Assembly: GCF_016925615.1 (NCBI RefSeq)
Contig: NZ_CP070499.1
Location: 3,038,001-3,102,000 of the forward strand
Length of the DNA: 64,000 bases
Direction: 5' to 3'
Origin: Natronosporangium hydrolyticum
GTDB taxonomy: Bacteria; Actinomycetota; Actinomycetes; Mycobacteriales; Micromonosporaceae
How positions within the stretch are numbered: the stretch's first letter is position 1; each line of letters opens with the position of its first letter. This document shows positions 15,716 to 25,062 of this stretch, one piece after another. The notes below the pieces were generated by a model. That model ran no database searches. It saw only the letters and a list, made by a program, of their open reading frames with translations, and was not told the origin of the DNA. The translations under genes and the position numbers were made by a program.

Positions 15716-18261
15716 TGCTCCGCACCACCCTGCGCAGCATGCTGCACCGCAAGCTGCGGCTATTGCTCTCCGGATTAGCGGTGATCCTCGGTGTGATGTT
15801 CGTCGCCGGCAGTCTCATTCTGACCGACACCCTCGGTCGCTCATTCGACACCATCTTCGCCGACGCCTACGCCGAGACCGACGTGCTGGTCCAAGGTGAA
15901 GCAGCCATCCAGGTCTCGGAGTTGGAGGGTGAGCAGGTACCAGCCAACATCCCCGCCGACACCGCCGACACGGTGGCGGCGGTCTCCGGCGTCGCCCAGG
16001 CGGTCGGGCTGGTCGAGGCCGACGGCGCCCGGGTGATCGGCTCCGACGGCAAGGTCGTCTCATCCTTCGGCCCGCCCCGACTCGGCATCAACTGGACCGC
16101 CGACGCCGGACCGTACGAGCTTCGGGAAGGCCGCGGACCGGCGGCGCCGGACGAGATCGCGATCGACGTCGCGCTGGCGGACTCCGCCGGGCTGGCCATC
16201 GGCGACGAGGTCGGCGTGTTGACCCGCGAACCCCGGAACGACTTCACGCTGGTCGGCACGTTCGGCTTCGCCGGCGGCCGGGACACCCTCGGCGGGGTCC
16301 AGTTCGTCGCCTTCACCGACGAGGTGGCCCAACAGCTGATGCTGGGCGAGACCGGGGTGTGGAACGCGGTCGACGTCCAGGCGGAACCAGGGGTGGCGCC
16401 GGAGACCCTGCGCGACGACATCGCCGCCGCGCTCGGGGACGGCTACGAGGTCCGCACCGGCGAACAGGCAGCAGCCGACCAAGCGGACGAACTCAAAGAA
16501 GGACTCGCCTTCTTCAACTACATCCTGCTCGGGTTCGCCGGGGTGGCGCTGTTCGTCGGCGTCTTCCTGATCCTCAACACCTTCTCGATCATCGTCGCCC
16601 AGCGCACCCGCGAACTGGCGCTCGCCCGCGCCATCGGCGCCAGCCGCCGGCAGATGATCGGCTCGGTGATGCTGGAGGCCACGGTGGTAGGCGCGGTCGC
16701 TTCCGTGCTCGGCCTCGCCGCCGGCGTCGGCGTCGGCTGGCTCCTCGCCCGAGTCGCGGCTGCCTTCAGCGAGCTACCGCTCGCCGGCCTCGGCGTCCCC
16801 GCGACCGCGGTGATCGCGGCGGTCACGGTCGGCCTTCTGGTGACATTGGTCGCCGCGGTGCTGCCCGCGCTGCGGGCTTCCCGGGTGCCGCCGGTGGCGG
16901 CGATGCAGGAAGCCGCCACCCCGGACCGGCCGCTGACCAAGCTCAGTGTCGTCGGTGGCGCGATCCTGGTGACCGGGGCGGGCATCCTGATGCTCGGCCT
17001 CACCGACAACGCCGGGGGTGCCGTGCTGGCCGCGATCCTCGGCGGCGTACTGCTGACCTTCATCGGGACGGCGTTGCTGACACCGCTGGTGGCCCGGCCG
17101 GTGATCGCGGTGCTCGGCCGGCTGTTCTCCTGGTCGCTGCCGGGTCGGCTCGGCAGGCTGAACTCGGCGCGCAACCCACGCCGGACCGCGATCACCGCCG
17201 CTGCCCTGATGGTCGGGGTTTCGCTGGTAGCCGGCATCGGGGTGCTGCTCACCTCGGCGAAGGCCAGCATGGAGACGCTGGCCCGGGACTCGATCGCGGC
17301 AGAGTTGATCATTGCTGGAGAGCAGACCGGTCCCCGGCCGCCCAGCTTCGACGCCGCAGTGCTGCCCGCCGCCGCCGAGCTGCCCGGCGTCCACCGCGCC
17401 GCCGGCATCTACCAGGAACTCGCGCTCATCGACGGCGAGCGCACCTTCCTCACCGCCGCCGACGACCTGGCAGCGTTGCGGGACGTGCTCGGTCTGGAGT
17501 CGGCCGACGGCACACTCACCACCCTGGCGCCCGGCCAGACGGTGGTCGACGAGCAGCGGGCGGAGACGCTCGGCCTCGCCGTGGGCGACCAGGTCGAGGT
17601 GCAGCTCTCGCAGGGCGAGTCGGCCCAGTACGAACTGGTCGGCCTCTATCAGGACTCGCCCATCCAGGGCGGGTTCATCCTGCCGGTCGAGGCGACGCCG
17701 CAGTTCGCGGTGCCACAGCCCACAATCGGCCTGATCCAACTCGCCGACGGCGTCGCCGGCGACGAGTTGGAGCCGGCGGTGAGCGCGCTGCTCGCCGACA
17801 GCCCGGAAGTGTCGGTGAGCGACCAGAGCGCCTTCATCGAGCAGCAGACCAGCCAGCTCGACACCATCTTCGTGATGATCCAGGTACTGCTCGGGCTGGC
17901 GATCCTGATCGCGGTGCTCGGAGTCATCAACACGCTCGCACTGTCGGTGATCGAACGTACCCGGGAGCTTGGCCTGCTGCGGGCGGTCGGGTTGAACCGG
18001 GCCGCCACCATGCGGATGGTCACGGTCGAAGCGGTGGTGATCTCGCTCTTCGGGGCGGTGCTCGGCATCGCGCTCGGGGTGGCGCTCGGTGCGGCGGCGG
18101 TACAAGCCCTGCGCGACCAGGGGATCTCACAGTTCGCCGTACCGTGGTCGGATCTCGGGGTCTACCTGGTGCTGGCGGCGCTAGTCGGGGTGATCGCCGC
18201 GGTCCTGCCGGCGATCCGGGCCGCTCGGATCAACGTGTTGCGCGCGATCGCCCACGAATGA
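15715..18261 (+). CDS. FtsX-like ABC transporter permease
   Basis: An 848-residue MacB-type permease with two FtsX modules. An N-terminal helix (about 15-38) is followed by a periplasmic-type domain, three helices (about 265-385), a fourth helical region (about 405-455), a further helix near 490-515, a second extracellular domain and three C-terminal helices (715-840). The motifs RTRELALARAIGASRRQM and ERTRELGLLRAVGLNRA mark the two coupling regions. It overlaps the ATPase stop by one base (TGATG). MacB-like pairs move lipoproteins, peptides or antibiotics, or transmit mechanical force; the substrate is unknown here. Confidence 0.92.
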   Translation: MLRTTLRSMLHRKLRLLLSGLAVILGVMFVAGSLILTDTLGRSFDTIFADAYAETDVLVQGEAAIQVSELEGEQVPANIPADTADTVAAVSGVAQAVGLVEADGARVIGSDGKVVSSFGPPRLGINWTADAGPYELREGRGPAAPDEIAIDVALADSAGLAIGDEVGVLTREPRNDFTLVGTFGFAGGRDTLGGVQFVAFTDEVAQQLMLGETGVWNAVDVQAEPGVAPETLRDDIAAALGDGYEVRTGEQAAADQADELKEGLAFFNYILLGFAGVALFVGVFLILNTFSIIVAQRTRELALARAIGASRRQMIGSVMLEATVVGAVASVLGLAAGVGVGWLLARVAAAFSELPLAGLGVPATAVIAAVTVGLLVTLVAAVLPALRASRVPPVAAMQEAATPDRPLTKLSVVGGAILVTGAGILMLGLTDNAGGAVLAAILGGVLLTFIGTALLTPLVARPVIAVLGRLFSWSLPGRLGRLNSARNPRRTAITAAALMVGVSLVAGIGVLLTSAKASMETLARDSIAAELIIAGEQTGPRPPSFDAAVLPAAAELPGVHRAAGIYQELALIDGERTFLTAADDLAALRDVLGLESADGTLTTLAPGQTVVDEQRAETLGLAVGDQVEVQLSQGESAQYELVGLYQDSPIQGGFILPVEATPQFAVPQPTIGLIQLADGVAGDELEPAVSALLADSPEVSVSDQSAFIEQQTSQLDTIFVMIQVLLGLAILIAVLGVINTLALSVIERTRELGLLRAVGLNRAATMRMVTVEAVVISLFGAVLGIALGVALGAAAVQALRDQGISQFAVPWSDLGVYLVLAALVGVIAAVLPAIRAARINVLRAIAHE

Positions 18262-18264
18262 CCT

Positions 18265-18293
18265 GGTGGGGCCCGACCTACCCGGGCCCCACC
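18265..18293 (+). terminator. Hairpin after the FtsX permease
   Basis: An 11-bp stem GGTGGGGCCCG with a seven-base loop begins 4 bases after the stop codon at 18261. It is a GC-rich factor-independent-like terminator without a U-tract. Confidence 0.55.
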
Positions 18294-18317
18294 CCAACGC
18301 TTGATCCGGTGGGGGAC

Positions 18318-18356
18318 GGGTGGGGTGCTGCGGCGCGGAGCCGCGGCACCCCACCC
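18318..18356 (+). terminator. 17-bp hairpin, second terminator
   Basis: Arms 18318-18334 and 18340-18356 pair over 17 bp with a single G-U wobble and a five-base loop (GCGGA). With the hairpin at 18265-18293 it forms a tandem terminator between the permease and the HAD gene. Confidence 0.65.
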
Positions 18357-18463
18357 GCATCGTGGCTGCCCGCCGGCTGCGACTCGCCGGGCCCCGGCCC
18401 GCGTGACGTACTCGGCAGACCAGCGGTTAGCCGTCGCGGCGTCGCTTCCGGCAGACTGGCGGC

Positions 18464-19153
18464 GTGACAGAGCTAGTGGATGATCGCCCCGGCCCGGCAG
18501 CAGTACTCTTCGATATGGACGGCACCCTGTTGGACAGTGAACCGCTGTGGGGGGCGGCGATGGACGCACTCGCGGCGCACCACGGCGGCCTCCTCTCCGA
18601 GGCGGCCCGGCTCAGCATGGTCGGTCGAAACGCGTCCGAGTCGATGGCGATCTTCTATTCCGACGTCGGGGTCGCCGACCCCGACCTGGTCACCGATGAG
18701 CTCTTCCTCGCCGAGCGGATGGGCGCGCTCTTCGCCGAGGGTGTGCCCTGGCGGCCCGGCGCGACCGAGCTACTCGCCGAGGTCCGCACTGCGGGGCTGC
18801 CCACGGCGCTGGTCACCTCGACCGCCCGCCGGTTGGTCGAGGTGGTACTCGACAGCACCCTCGGCCGCGGCAACTTCAACGTGGTCATCTGCGGCGACGA
18901 GGTGGCCGAGGCGAAACCGCACCCGGAGGCGTATCGGACCGCCGCGAGCCAGCTCGGGGTGCCGATCGAGCAGTGCGTGGCGATCGAGGACTCCCCCACC
19001 GGCATCCTCAGCGCGAGCGCCGCCGGCGCCCGGGTGATCGGAGTGCCGGGCGAGCTGCCCCTCGCCGGGGTCGACGGCGCCCACCTGGTCACCAGCCTCG
19101 TCGAGGTCGACCTCGGGTACCTCACCCGACTGGCCGCGACCGCCCGGGCATAG
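18464..19153 (+). CDS. HAD-superfamily hydrolase (subfamily IA, phosphoglucomutase-like)
   Basis: A 229-residue cytosolic phosphatase or mutase. Motif I DMDGTLLDSEPLW carries the nucleophile Asp and the acid/base Asp. Motif II is VTSTA, motif III the Lys in AEAKPHPEAY, and motif IV VAIEDSPTGI. A cap domain of about 75 residues lies between motifs I and II, as in beta-phosphoglucomutase and phosphatase subfamily IA. The start GTG 18464 gives MTELVDDRP. The substrate cannot be told from sequence. It ends in a long stem that includes its stop codon. Confidence 0.9.
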   Translation: MTELVDDRPGPAAVLFDMDGTLLDSEPLWGAAMDALAAHHGGLLSEAARLSMVGRNASESMAIFYSDVGVADPDLVTDELFLAERMGALFAEGVPWRPGATELLAEVRTAGLPTALVTSTARRLVEVVLDSTLGRGNFNVVICGDEVAEAKPHPEAYRTAASQLGVPIEQCVAIEDSPTGILSASAAGARVIGVPGELPLAGVDGAHLVTSLVEVDLGYLTRLAATARA

Positions 19154-19182
19154 CCGGCTCGCCCTCAGCCGGCTATGCCCGG
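19144..19182. terminator. Bidirectional terminator hairpin
   Basis: A perfect 16-bp stem (19144-19159 with 19167-19182, seven-base loop) overlaps the HAD gene stop at 19151-19153 and lies 16 bases from the convergent secreted-protein stop at 19198. Confidence 0.7.
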
Positions 19183-19197
19183 AGTCGACCTTTAAGC

Positions 19198-19461
19198 TCA
19201 GTATGTGAAGGTCCAGAGCCACCACATGCCGTTGTTGTCCTCGCAGAACCACCAGTCCCACATGCCCTGTTGCACGCCGTACCGGCCGTAGTCGAGGCAG
19301 TCCGGACGCTCGTAGTAAACCCCTTGCAGGACCCCCGGGTACGCCGCCGTGACGGCCGACGGGGCGGGGGCGGGCTCGGCGGCTTGCCCCGGTGCCGCCA
19401 CTAGCGGCGACACCGCCAAAGCGACCACCAGCGAGGTGAGGAGCGCGGTAACTCGTTGCAT
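19198..19461 (-). CDS. Small secreted, tryptophan-rich protein
   Basis: An 87-residue protein with a clear signal peptide (MQRVTALLTSLVVALAVSPL, cleavage likely after AAPGQA near residue 28). The mature part of about 60 residues starts with an Ala/Pro-rich stretch and has a compact aromatic C-terminus with motifs GVYYERPDCLDYGRYG and MWDWWFCEDNNGMWWLWTF. It has two Cys (probably one disulfide) and six Trp. ATG 19461 has GGGAG five bases upstream, better than the longer in-frame start. I do not recognise the family. A small secreted factor or enzyme inhibitor is possible, without evidence. Confidence 0.75.
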   Translation of the reverse strand: MQRVTALLTSLVVALAVSPLVAAPGQAAEPAPAPSAVTAAYPGVLQGVYYERPDCLDYGRYGVQQGMWDWWFCEDNNGMWWLWTFTY

Positions 19462-19689
19462 CGGATCTCCCGTCCATGCTCGCAACTCTCGCCCGGACCG
19501 GATCACTCTACAATGAGGACAACCGTATGAGAAGGCCCGACTACTAGGCGTTGATCATGCATCGACTCCGGCTCCACCACGTTTCGGCGCGGCCATCGCG
19601 GACCTGCCCAACTCCACCCCGTACGCTAGGCGGTAAGCCCGAAGAGCGAGCCGAGCCAGGAGCGCAAGCCGCGAGGGAACGGGAGTCAC

Positions 19690-20535
19690 GTGAGCGAGTT
19701 CGACGGTCTACCGGTACTGCGCAGCCCGGTGGCGATCGCAGCCTTTGAGGGGTGGAACGACGCTGCCGACGCGTCGACCGCGGTCCTCGACCATCTAGAG
19801 CAGGTGTGGGAAGCCACCCAGGTGACCGCGCTCGACCCGGAAGACTTCTACGACTTCCAGGTCACCCGACCGGTGCAGAGCCTGGTCGACGACGAACGGC
19901 GGATCGACTGGCCAACCACTCGGTTCGCGGTGGCCAGCCCACCCTCGGCGGAGCGCGACGTGGTGCTGATCCGGGGCATCGAGCCGAGCATGCGCTGGCG
20001 CACCTTCTGCGCGCAGGTGCTGGAGGTCTGCCACGCGCTGGAGGTCCGACAGATCGTCCTGCTGGGGGCGCTGCTGGCCGACGTGCCGCACACCCGGCCG
20101 CTGCCGGTGAGCGGTAGCGGCACCGCTGGCGACGCGACGGAACGGCTGAAGCTCACCCCGACCCGGTATGAAGGTCCGCTGGGCATCGTGGGAGTGCTGC
20201 ACGAGGCGGCGGCCCGGGCCGACCTGGACACCGCGTCGTTCTGGGTGCATGTCCCCCACTACGCCAACAGTCCGCCCTGCCCAAAGGCCACGCTCGGGCT
20301 GCTCCACCGGGTCGAAGAGGTGCTCGACCTGCCGGTGCCGATGGTGGACCTGGCGGAGGCGGCCGGGGCCTGGGAGAGCCGGGTGCGGGCCGCCGCTGAG
20401 CAGGATTCGGAGCTGGCCGAGTACGTCCAGGAGCTTGAGGCCCGCTCCGGCGAGGCGGAGCTGCACGCACTCACCGGCGACGAGATCGCGGACGAGTTCG
20501 AGAAGTATCTGCGCCGGCGCGGCCCACGCCCTTGA
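19690..20535 (+). CDS. PAC2 family protein
   Basis: A 281-residue protein of the PAC2 (proteasome assembly chaperone-like) family, found throughout proteasome-bearing actinobacteria. Typical features are VAIAAFEGWNDAADAST near the start, the conserved DFQVTRP and RIDWPTTRF blocks, LIRGIEPSMRWRTFC, and VWVHVPHY-like SFWVHVPHYANSPPCPKA. It is cytosolic with an acidic helical C-terminus. GTG 19690 is preceded by a purine-rich stretch. The exact role is unknown in bacteria; an ATP-grasp or assembly-factor link is only family-level knowledge. Confidence 0.88.
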   Translation: MSEFDGLPVLRSPVAIAAFEGWNDAADASTAVLDHLEQVWEATQVTALDPEDFYDFQVTRPVQSLVDDERRIDWPTTRFAVASPPSAERDVVLIRGIEPSMRWRTFCAQVLEVCHALEVRQIVLLGALLADVPHTRPLPVSGSGTAGDATERLKLTPTRYEGPLGIVGVLHEAAARADLDTASFWVHVPHYANSPPCPKATLGLLHRVEEVLDLPVPMVDLAEAAGAWESRVRAAAEQDSELAEYVQELEARSGEAELHALTGDEIADEFEKYLRRRGPRP

Positions 20536-20655
20536 GGCTGCTGTGATCTTGGTTGGGCAGCGGGGGTAGCTTGCTGCCGGATAAATCCGGCGCTCCACGA
20601 CACTCCCGCTGCTAGACGACGTGACGGGTGCGGGGCGCCACATTGCGTAATGCAT

Positions 20656-20669
20656 CCTAGGAGGCTAGG
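20656..20669. promoter_or_regulatory. Candidate autoregulatory operator of the GntR gene
   Basis: The dyad CCTAG-GAGG-CTAGG lies 10 bases before the regulator ATG at 20679. The spacing and symmetry fit a GntR-family autoregulatory site; the AGGAGG inside it is too far from the ATG for an ideal ribosome site. Confidence 0.4.
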
Positions 20670-20678
20670 CTTGGTCCT

Positions 20679-21488
20679 ATGACAGACGGTCCATCCGGGG
20701 TCAATCCCGGCGCGGCTGAGTCACCGCATCGCCAGATCGCCGAAGCCCTCCGGGCCAAGATCCGCCGAGGCGACTGGGCCCCCGGCGAGCGGCTACCCGC
20801 CATCCCGGCGATGGCGCAGATGTTCGGCGTGGCCAAGCAGACCATCCAGCGCACCGTCGACCAGCTGCGGGTGGAAGGGCTGCTGATCACCAAACCGGGC
20901 TCCGGCACCTACGTTCGGGGCACCCGCCGCCGGCTCAACCGCCTATCCCGCGGCCGGTACGGCGCGTACCGCGGCTACCACTCCGACCTCGCCGCCCGGT
21001 ATCGCCAGTACCTGGTGCAGGTTGGCCGAGCACCCGCGGAGGCGGAGGTGGCCGATGCCTTCGGCGTCACCGAGGGCACCGAGTTCGTGGTCCGTCGGCA
21101 CGTGGTCCGCACCCAGGAAGCCACGGTCGAGGTCGGCGCCTCTTGGTTCCGGGTCGCCGATGCCGGCGGCACCAGTCTGGAGCAGGAGCAGGCCTTCGGT
21201 CGGCCGCTCTACCAAGAGGTCGAGGAGGTAACCGGTCGGCGCTACGCGCACGCCACCGACCAGGTCACCGCCCGGCAACCCAGTCGCGCCGAAGCCGAGA
21301 CCCTCGCGATCCGGGCCGACACCCCGGTGCTGCACCTGCTACATGTCGCCTACGACGACCAGCGCCGGCCGCTCGAGGTGGCGCAAGCGACCTGGCCCGG
21401 TCCAATGACCGCGTTGACCGAACGGTACGACATTCCGGCGCCAGCGGCCGACCCCGACCACTCACAGCCCCAGGTGGCGCTCGGTTGA
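20679..21488 (+). CDS. GntR family transcriptional regulator with UTRA domain
   Basis: A 269-residue repressor of the HutC subfamily. The winged helix (about 12-80) has HRQIAEALRAKIRRGDWAPG and the recognition region FGVAKQTIQRTVDQLRVEGLL, followed by GSGTYVRG. The UTRA effector domain (about 110-250) has VVRRHVVRTQE and a C-terminal RPLEVAQATWPG. It is preceded by a dyad that may be its own operator. No target operon is adjacent on the same strand, so it may act elsewhere or on itself. Confidence 0.9.
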   Translation: MTDGPSGVNPGAAESPHRQIAEALRAKIRRGDWAPGERLPAIPAMAQMFGVAKQTIQRTVDQLRVEGLLITKPGSGTYVRGTRRRLNRLSRGRYGAYRGYHSDLAARYRQYLVQVGRAPAEAEVADAFGVTEGTEFVVRRHVVRTQEATVEVGASWFRVADAGGTSLEQEQAFGRPLYQEVEEVTGRRYAHATDQVTARQPSRAEAETLAIRADTPVLHLLHVAYDDQRRPLEVAQATWPGPMTALTERYDIPAPAADPDHSQPQVALG

Positions 21489-21554
21489 TCCAGCGGGCGC
21501 CGGCGACCCGCATCCGGCGACCGCTGCTCGTCGACAGCTCCTCGGCGCCGCTGC

Positions 21555-22799
21555 TCAGAGTTTCACCCCGAGCAGCGCGTCGACCGTGCCGCGGAGCAGC
21601 TCGGCAGCCGCCGGGTCGGCCTCGCTCTCGCCAGCGAGGGCGGCGTCCGCCCACTCATCCACCAGCCGCAACGCCGAGGGCGTATCCAGGTCGTCCGCCA
21701 GCCGCTCCCGCACCCCGGCGAGCAGCGGCTCCGCGGCGGGCGCCGCTGCCACGGCCACCGCCGCCCGCCATCGCGCCAACCGCTGCTCGGCGACCTTGCG
21801 GACCTCGTCGGTCCACTGCCGATCCTGCCGGTAGTGGCCAGCCAGCAAGGCCAACCGGAGCGCCATCGGATCCAGTCCGTCGGCGCGCAGCCGGGAGACG
21901 AAGGCCAAGTTCCCTTTGGACTTGCTCATCTTCTCTCCGGCCAACCCGATCATGCCGGTGTGCACATAGTGCGAGGCGAAGGGCGCCTGGCCGGTGAGCC
22001 GCTCCGCGTGGGCCGCCGAGCACTCGTGGTGTGGGAAGATCAGATCGTTGCCGCCGCCCTGCACGTCGATGGTCTCGCCGAGCCGGTCAAGGGCGATCAC
22101 GGCACACTCCACATGCCAGCCGGGCCGCCCTGGGCCGAGCACCTCGCCGGGCCAGGCCGGCTCGCCCTCCCTAGCGCCTCGCCACAGCAACGGATCTAGC
22201 TGGTCGCGCTTGCCGCCGCGCTCCGGGTCGCCGCCACGCTCGGCGAAGAACGCCAGCATCTGTGCCCGGGAGAAGTGGGAGACATACCCGAACCGGGGGG
22301 CGGCGGCGATGTCGAAATAGACGTCGCCGCTGCCATCGTCGAGCCGGTAGGCAGCGCCGTCTGCGAGTAGCGACGAGACGGTGTCGACGATCTTCGGAAT
22401 CGTCTCCACCGCGCCCACGTAGAAGTCCGGCGGCAGCAGCCGCAGCGACTCCATGTCCTCCCGGAACAACGCGGTCTCCCGCATCCCGAGGACGATCCAG
22501 TCTTCGCCGTCCCGAGCCGCCCGCTCCAATAGCGGATCATCAATGTCAGTGACATTCTGCGCATATCGCACAGTTATCCCTGAATCTCGCCAGAGCCGGG
22601 CGATCAGATCAAACGTGATCATTGTGGCGGCGTGCCCCAAATGGGTCGCATCGTACGGCGTGATGCCGCAGACGTACATCGACCCGCCGGGTGGGCCGGG
22701 TCGAACCCGCTGCACCGAACGGCGGGCCGAGTCGAACAATGCCAGCGGTTGCCCGCTGCCCGGCAGCTTTGGAACCTGAGGTCCGATCCATGACTCCAT
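21555..22799 (-). CDS. mshC: Cysteine--1-D-myo-inosityl 2-amino-2-deoxy-alpha-D-glucopyranoside ligase
   Basis: MshC joins Cys to GlcN-Ins with ATP, the committed amide-forming step of mycothiol synthesis. The 414-residue protein is a CysRS paralogue: [16 protein letters not shown] holds the zinc Cys and HIGH-like motif, VTDIDDPLL follows, then the conserved GWHVECA and [14 protein letters not shown], and EKMSKSKGN is the KMSKS loop. It lacks the CysRS anticodon-binding tail, as expected. ATG 22799 gives MESWIGP, the usual N-terminus and family length; GTG 22835 is an alternative. It lies 20 bases after the SCO1664-like gene in the conserved actinobacterial block. Confidence 0.95.
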   Translation of the reverse strand: MESWIGPQVPKLPGSGQPLALFDSARRSVQRVRPGPPGGSMYVCGITPYDATHLGHAATMITFDLIARLWRDSGITVRYAQNVTDIDDPLLERAARDGEDWIVLGMRETALFREDMESLRLLPPDFYVGAVETIPKIVDTVSSLLADGAAYRLDDGSGDVYFDIAAAPRFGYVSHFSRAQMLAFFAERGGDPERGGKRDQLDPLLWRGAREGEPAWPGEVLGPGRPGWHVECAVIALDRLGETIDVQGGGNDLIFPHHECSAAHAERLTGQAPFASHYVHTGMIGLAGEKMSKSKGNLAFVSRLRADGLDPMALRLALLAGHYRQDRQWTDEVRKVAEQRLARWRAAVAVAAAPAAEPLLAGVRERLADDLDTPSALRLVDEWADAALAGESEADPAAAELLRGTVDALLGVKL

Positions 22800-22819
22800 C
22801 TCCACCAGGGTATCCAGCC

Positions 22820-23632
22820 CTAGATCGGAGGCCACGGCATGGTCGGCGAGGCCGGGTTGGGTTGCGGGAACCGGCCCTCGGCACGCAACTGCTCAACCCG
22901 CGCCACCAGCGCAGCCACCTCCGCGTCGGTCAACAGGTCGGCGAGTTCGTCGGCTAGCCCGCCATCAAGCCGCGCCGCGAGCCGCGCCAGCGCCGGCTCC
23001 GCCTCGGGCGGCAGCGGCTGGCCGACCCAGCCCCACAACACGGTCCGGAGCTTCGGCTCCCGGTGGAGGCAGACCCCGTGGTCGACGCCGTACAGTCGGC
23101 CGTCCGAGCCGACCAGCACATGCCCACCCTTGCGGTCGGCATTGTTGACCACCACATCGAAGATCGCCATCTGGGCGAGCCGGGCATCCTCCGCGTGCGC
23201 GAGTATGTACGGGTTACCTTCGCCGTCGCGCGCGGCCGCGACCGGGTGCCACCCCGTCGGAAGCTCACCCTCCGGAACGAAGCCGACCAACGCCTCGTCT
23301 GACTCTTCGATCCACAGCTGGCAGGCGCCCACCCCCAGCGGCCCCTCCCGCCGCACGGTCGGGGGCACCAGCGGCCACTGCATCGCCGCCGCGACCAGGT
23401 ACGCGGCGACCTCCCGGCCGGCCAGCGTACCGTCGGGGAAGTCCCACAACGGCCGTTCCCCGGCGACCGGCTTATACACGCATCGGATTGTGCGATCGCC
23501 GAGCTCGACGGTGCACCGCAGGGTGGTGTTGGAGGCGTCGACCAACCGCCCCTCCACGGTCAACTCCCCGTGCGTCAAGACGTCGATCGAGTCCTGCATG
23601 GACCCGTGGCCGGTGGCGGTGCGCTCAGTCAC
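22820..23632 (-). CDS. SCO1664 family protein
   Basis: A 270-residue protein of the SCO1664 family with a distant phosphatidylinositol-kinase-like fold. [29 protein letters not shown] provides the Lys and glycine-rich elements, and [16 protein letters not shown] and LYGVDHGVC the catalytic-loop-like Asn/Asp. The substrate is unknown. GTG 23632 overlaps the DUF3090 stop as GTGA; ATG 23599 is an internal alternative. It is constantly linked to mshC, DUF3090 and a phosphatase gene in actinobacteria, which suggests a shared but unknown pathway. Confidence 0.85.
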   Translation of the reverse strand: MTERTATGHGSMQDSIDVLTHGELTVEGRLVDASNTTLRCTVELGDRTIRCVYKPVAGERPLWDFPDGTLAGREVAAYLVAAAMQWPLVPPTVRREGPLGVGACQLWIEESDEALVGFVPEGELPTGWHPVAAARDGEGNPYILAHAEDARLAQMAIFDVVVNNADRKGGHVLVGSDGRLYGVDHGVCLHREPKLRTVLWGWVGQPLPPEAEPALARLAARLDGGLADELADLLTDAEVAALVARVEQLRAEGRFPQPNPASPTMPWPPI

Positions 23633-24207
23633 TCCGGCCCAGGTCGGCGGTGGTAGCCGTTGTGTCGGGGGCAGATGTGCCCGGTCGGGCTGAGTGGCTG
23701 CCCACAGAGCGGGCACGGCGGGCGGCCAGCCGCCACCACCCGTCGCGCCCGTTCGATGAACGCTCTGGTCGCCTCCGGCGTGATCCGCACCCGCAGTCGG
23801 TCCAGGTGCTCGGCGGGCTCCGCCTCCTCCTCGTCGTCGGTCTCGGCCTCCGACTCGGTCTCCTCCCCCACCTCGATCGCTTCGATCACCACGGTGGAGG
23901 TGTCGACGTCAAAGGCGAGCCCCAGCGTGCCGACCCGGAACTCTTCCTCGACCGGTGATGCGAGCGGATCGTTGTCGACCGACTCGGTGACCACCTCGGT
24001 CGCCGAGATCCCGAACCGGCGGTTAGCTTCGGTCAGCAGCTCGTCCAGCTTCTCCGCGAGCAGCGAGACCTGCACCTTCTCCAGCATTACCGAGACCAGC
24101 TGGCCGCCGCCGCTGGCCTGGAGGTAGAAGGTCCGCTCCCCCGGCTCGCCGACCGTGCCCACGACGAACCGGTCCGGCGGCTCGAACGCGTACACCCGGT
24201 GGCTCAT
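23629..24207 (-). CDS. DUF3090 family protein
   Basis: A 192-residue conserved actinobacterial protein. It has the typical N-terminal FEPPDRFVVGTVGEPGERTFYLQA and the C-terminal zinc-ribbon-like CPLCGQPLSPTGHICPRHNG with three Cys and one His in metal-site spacing. An acidic run of Glu/Asp near residues 118-133 is a family-typical linker. The ATG overlaps the phosphatase stop as ATGA. Function is unknown; gene order with mshC is conserved. Confidence 0.92.
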   Translation of the reverse strand: MSHRVYAFEPPDRFVVGTVGEPGERTFYLQASGGGQLVSVMLEKVQVSLLAEKLDELLTEANRRFGISATEVVTESVDNDPLASPVEEEFRVGTLGLAFDVDTSTVVIEAIEVGEETESEAETDDEEEAEPAEHLDRLRVRITPEATRAFIERARRVVAAGRPPCPLCGQPLSPTGHICPRHNGYHRRPGPE

Positions 24208-24953
24208 ACCTCGACCCTACCGAAGCCGCCGCCGCCGGCGCCGCCGCCGACCGGGGCGTCGGACTCGCCCGCCGACGCATCGGCCGCGCCGGCGTCAGCG
24301 CCCGGCCGGTCCGCCGACGCCGGCGGGGTCGGCGGGTCGAACCGCAGCTCACCGGTGTCGCCGAGGCGCAACAAGAATGGCCGAGTGGCGGTGTAGCGGA
24401 TAGCGGCAACCGAGGCTGGGTCGATCACCAGCCGCTGGAACAAGTCAAGGTGGAGCCCGAGCGCGTCGGCGACTATCGCCTTGATCACATCTCCGTGACT
24501 GCACGCAAGCCAGACCGCGTGTGGACCGTGTTCCCGGGTCACCTGGGCGTCCCAGTGTCGGACCGCGGCGACCGCCCGGGCGGACATCGCGGCCATCGAT
24601 TCCCCCTCTGGGCCGGGAAAGGTCACCGCCGCCGGGTGCTGCTGTACCACCGGCCACAGCGGATCCTCGGCGAGCTCGGCCAGCGGTCGCCCCTGCCACT
24701 GCCCATAACCGCACTCGATCAGGCGTTCCTCGACGACGACCGGCGCCTGCGGCACCGCCAGCGCGACGGTCTGCCGACAGCGCGGCAACGGGCTGGTAAC
24801 CGCGGTCACCAGCGGCACCCCGGCCAACCGGGGGGCCAATGCCGCAGCCTGGGCACGGCCGGTCTCGTCGAGTTCGATGGGGCTTCGGCCCGCCAGACCG
24901 CCGCCAGCGTTGGCGGCGGTACGGCCGTGCCGCAGTAAGAGGACAGTCGCCAC
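24204..24953 (-). CDS. Histidine phosphatase family protein (MSMEG_4193-like)
   Basis: A 249-residue phosphoglycerate mutase-like phosphatase. The catalytic motif LLLRHGRTAAN is at residues 4-14. The second-site motif SPLPRCRQT, the acid Glu in ERLIECGYGQWQGRPL and a C-terminal VWLACSHGDVIKAI are all present, so it should be active. The last 35 residues are Ala/Asp/Gly-rich and probably disordered. GTG 24953 gives MATVLLLRHG. The gene is placed as in mycobacteria (MSMEG_4193) before DUF3090. Substrate unknown. Confidence 0.9.
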   Translation of the reverse strand: MATVLLLRHGRTAANAGGGLAGRSPIELDETGRAQAAALAPRLAGVPLVTAVTSPLPRCRQTVALAVPQAPVVVEERLIECGYGQWQGRPLAELAEDPLWPVVQQHPAAVTFPGPEGESMAAMSARAVAAVRHWDAQVTREHGPHAVWLACSHGDVIKAIVADALGLHLDLFQRLVIDPASVAAIRYTATRPFLLRLGDTGELRFDPPTPPASADRPGADAGAADASAGESDAPVGGGAGGGGFGRVEV

Positions 24954-24983
24954 CCGCCGAACCCTACCCTCCCCCGGTGCGCT

Positions 24984-25040
24984 GATCATGGACTTGGGTA
25001 CATGATCAGCGGCCAATCATGTACCCAGGTCCATGATCAA
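24984..25040 (-). terminator. Long near-perfect palindrome after uppP, dispersed repeat copy 1
   Basis: Two 24-base arms (24984-25007 and 25017-25040) pair with one G-U position over a nine-base loop. The element lies 22 bases past the uppP stop and 30 bases before the phosphatase start. Its right arm recurs at 29430-29452 with one mismatch, also just after a stop codon, so it looks like a dispersed terminator-type repeat. Confidence 0.65.
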
Positions 25041-25062
25041 CGCGCTGGGGGAGGCGCGGGGG

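Noticed and set aside
16359-18467. 702-codon frame overlapping the FtsX permease in the same strand
   Set aside because: Arg/Gly-rich +1 shadow; the FtsX frame has all membrane helices and motifs.
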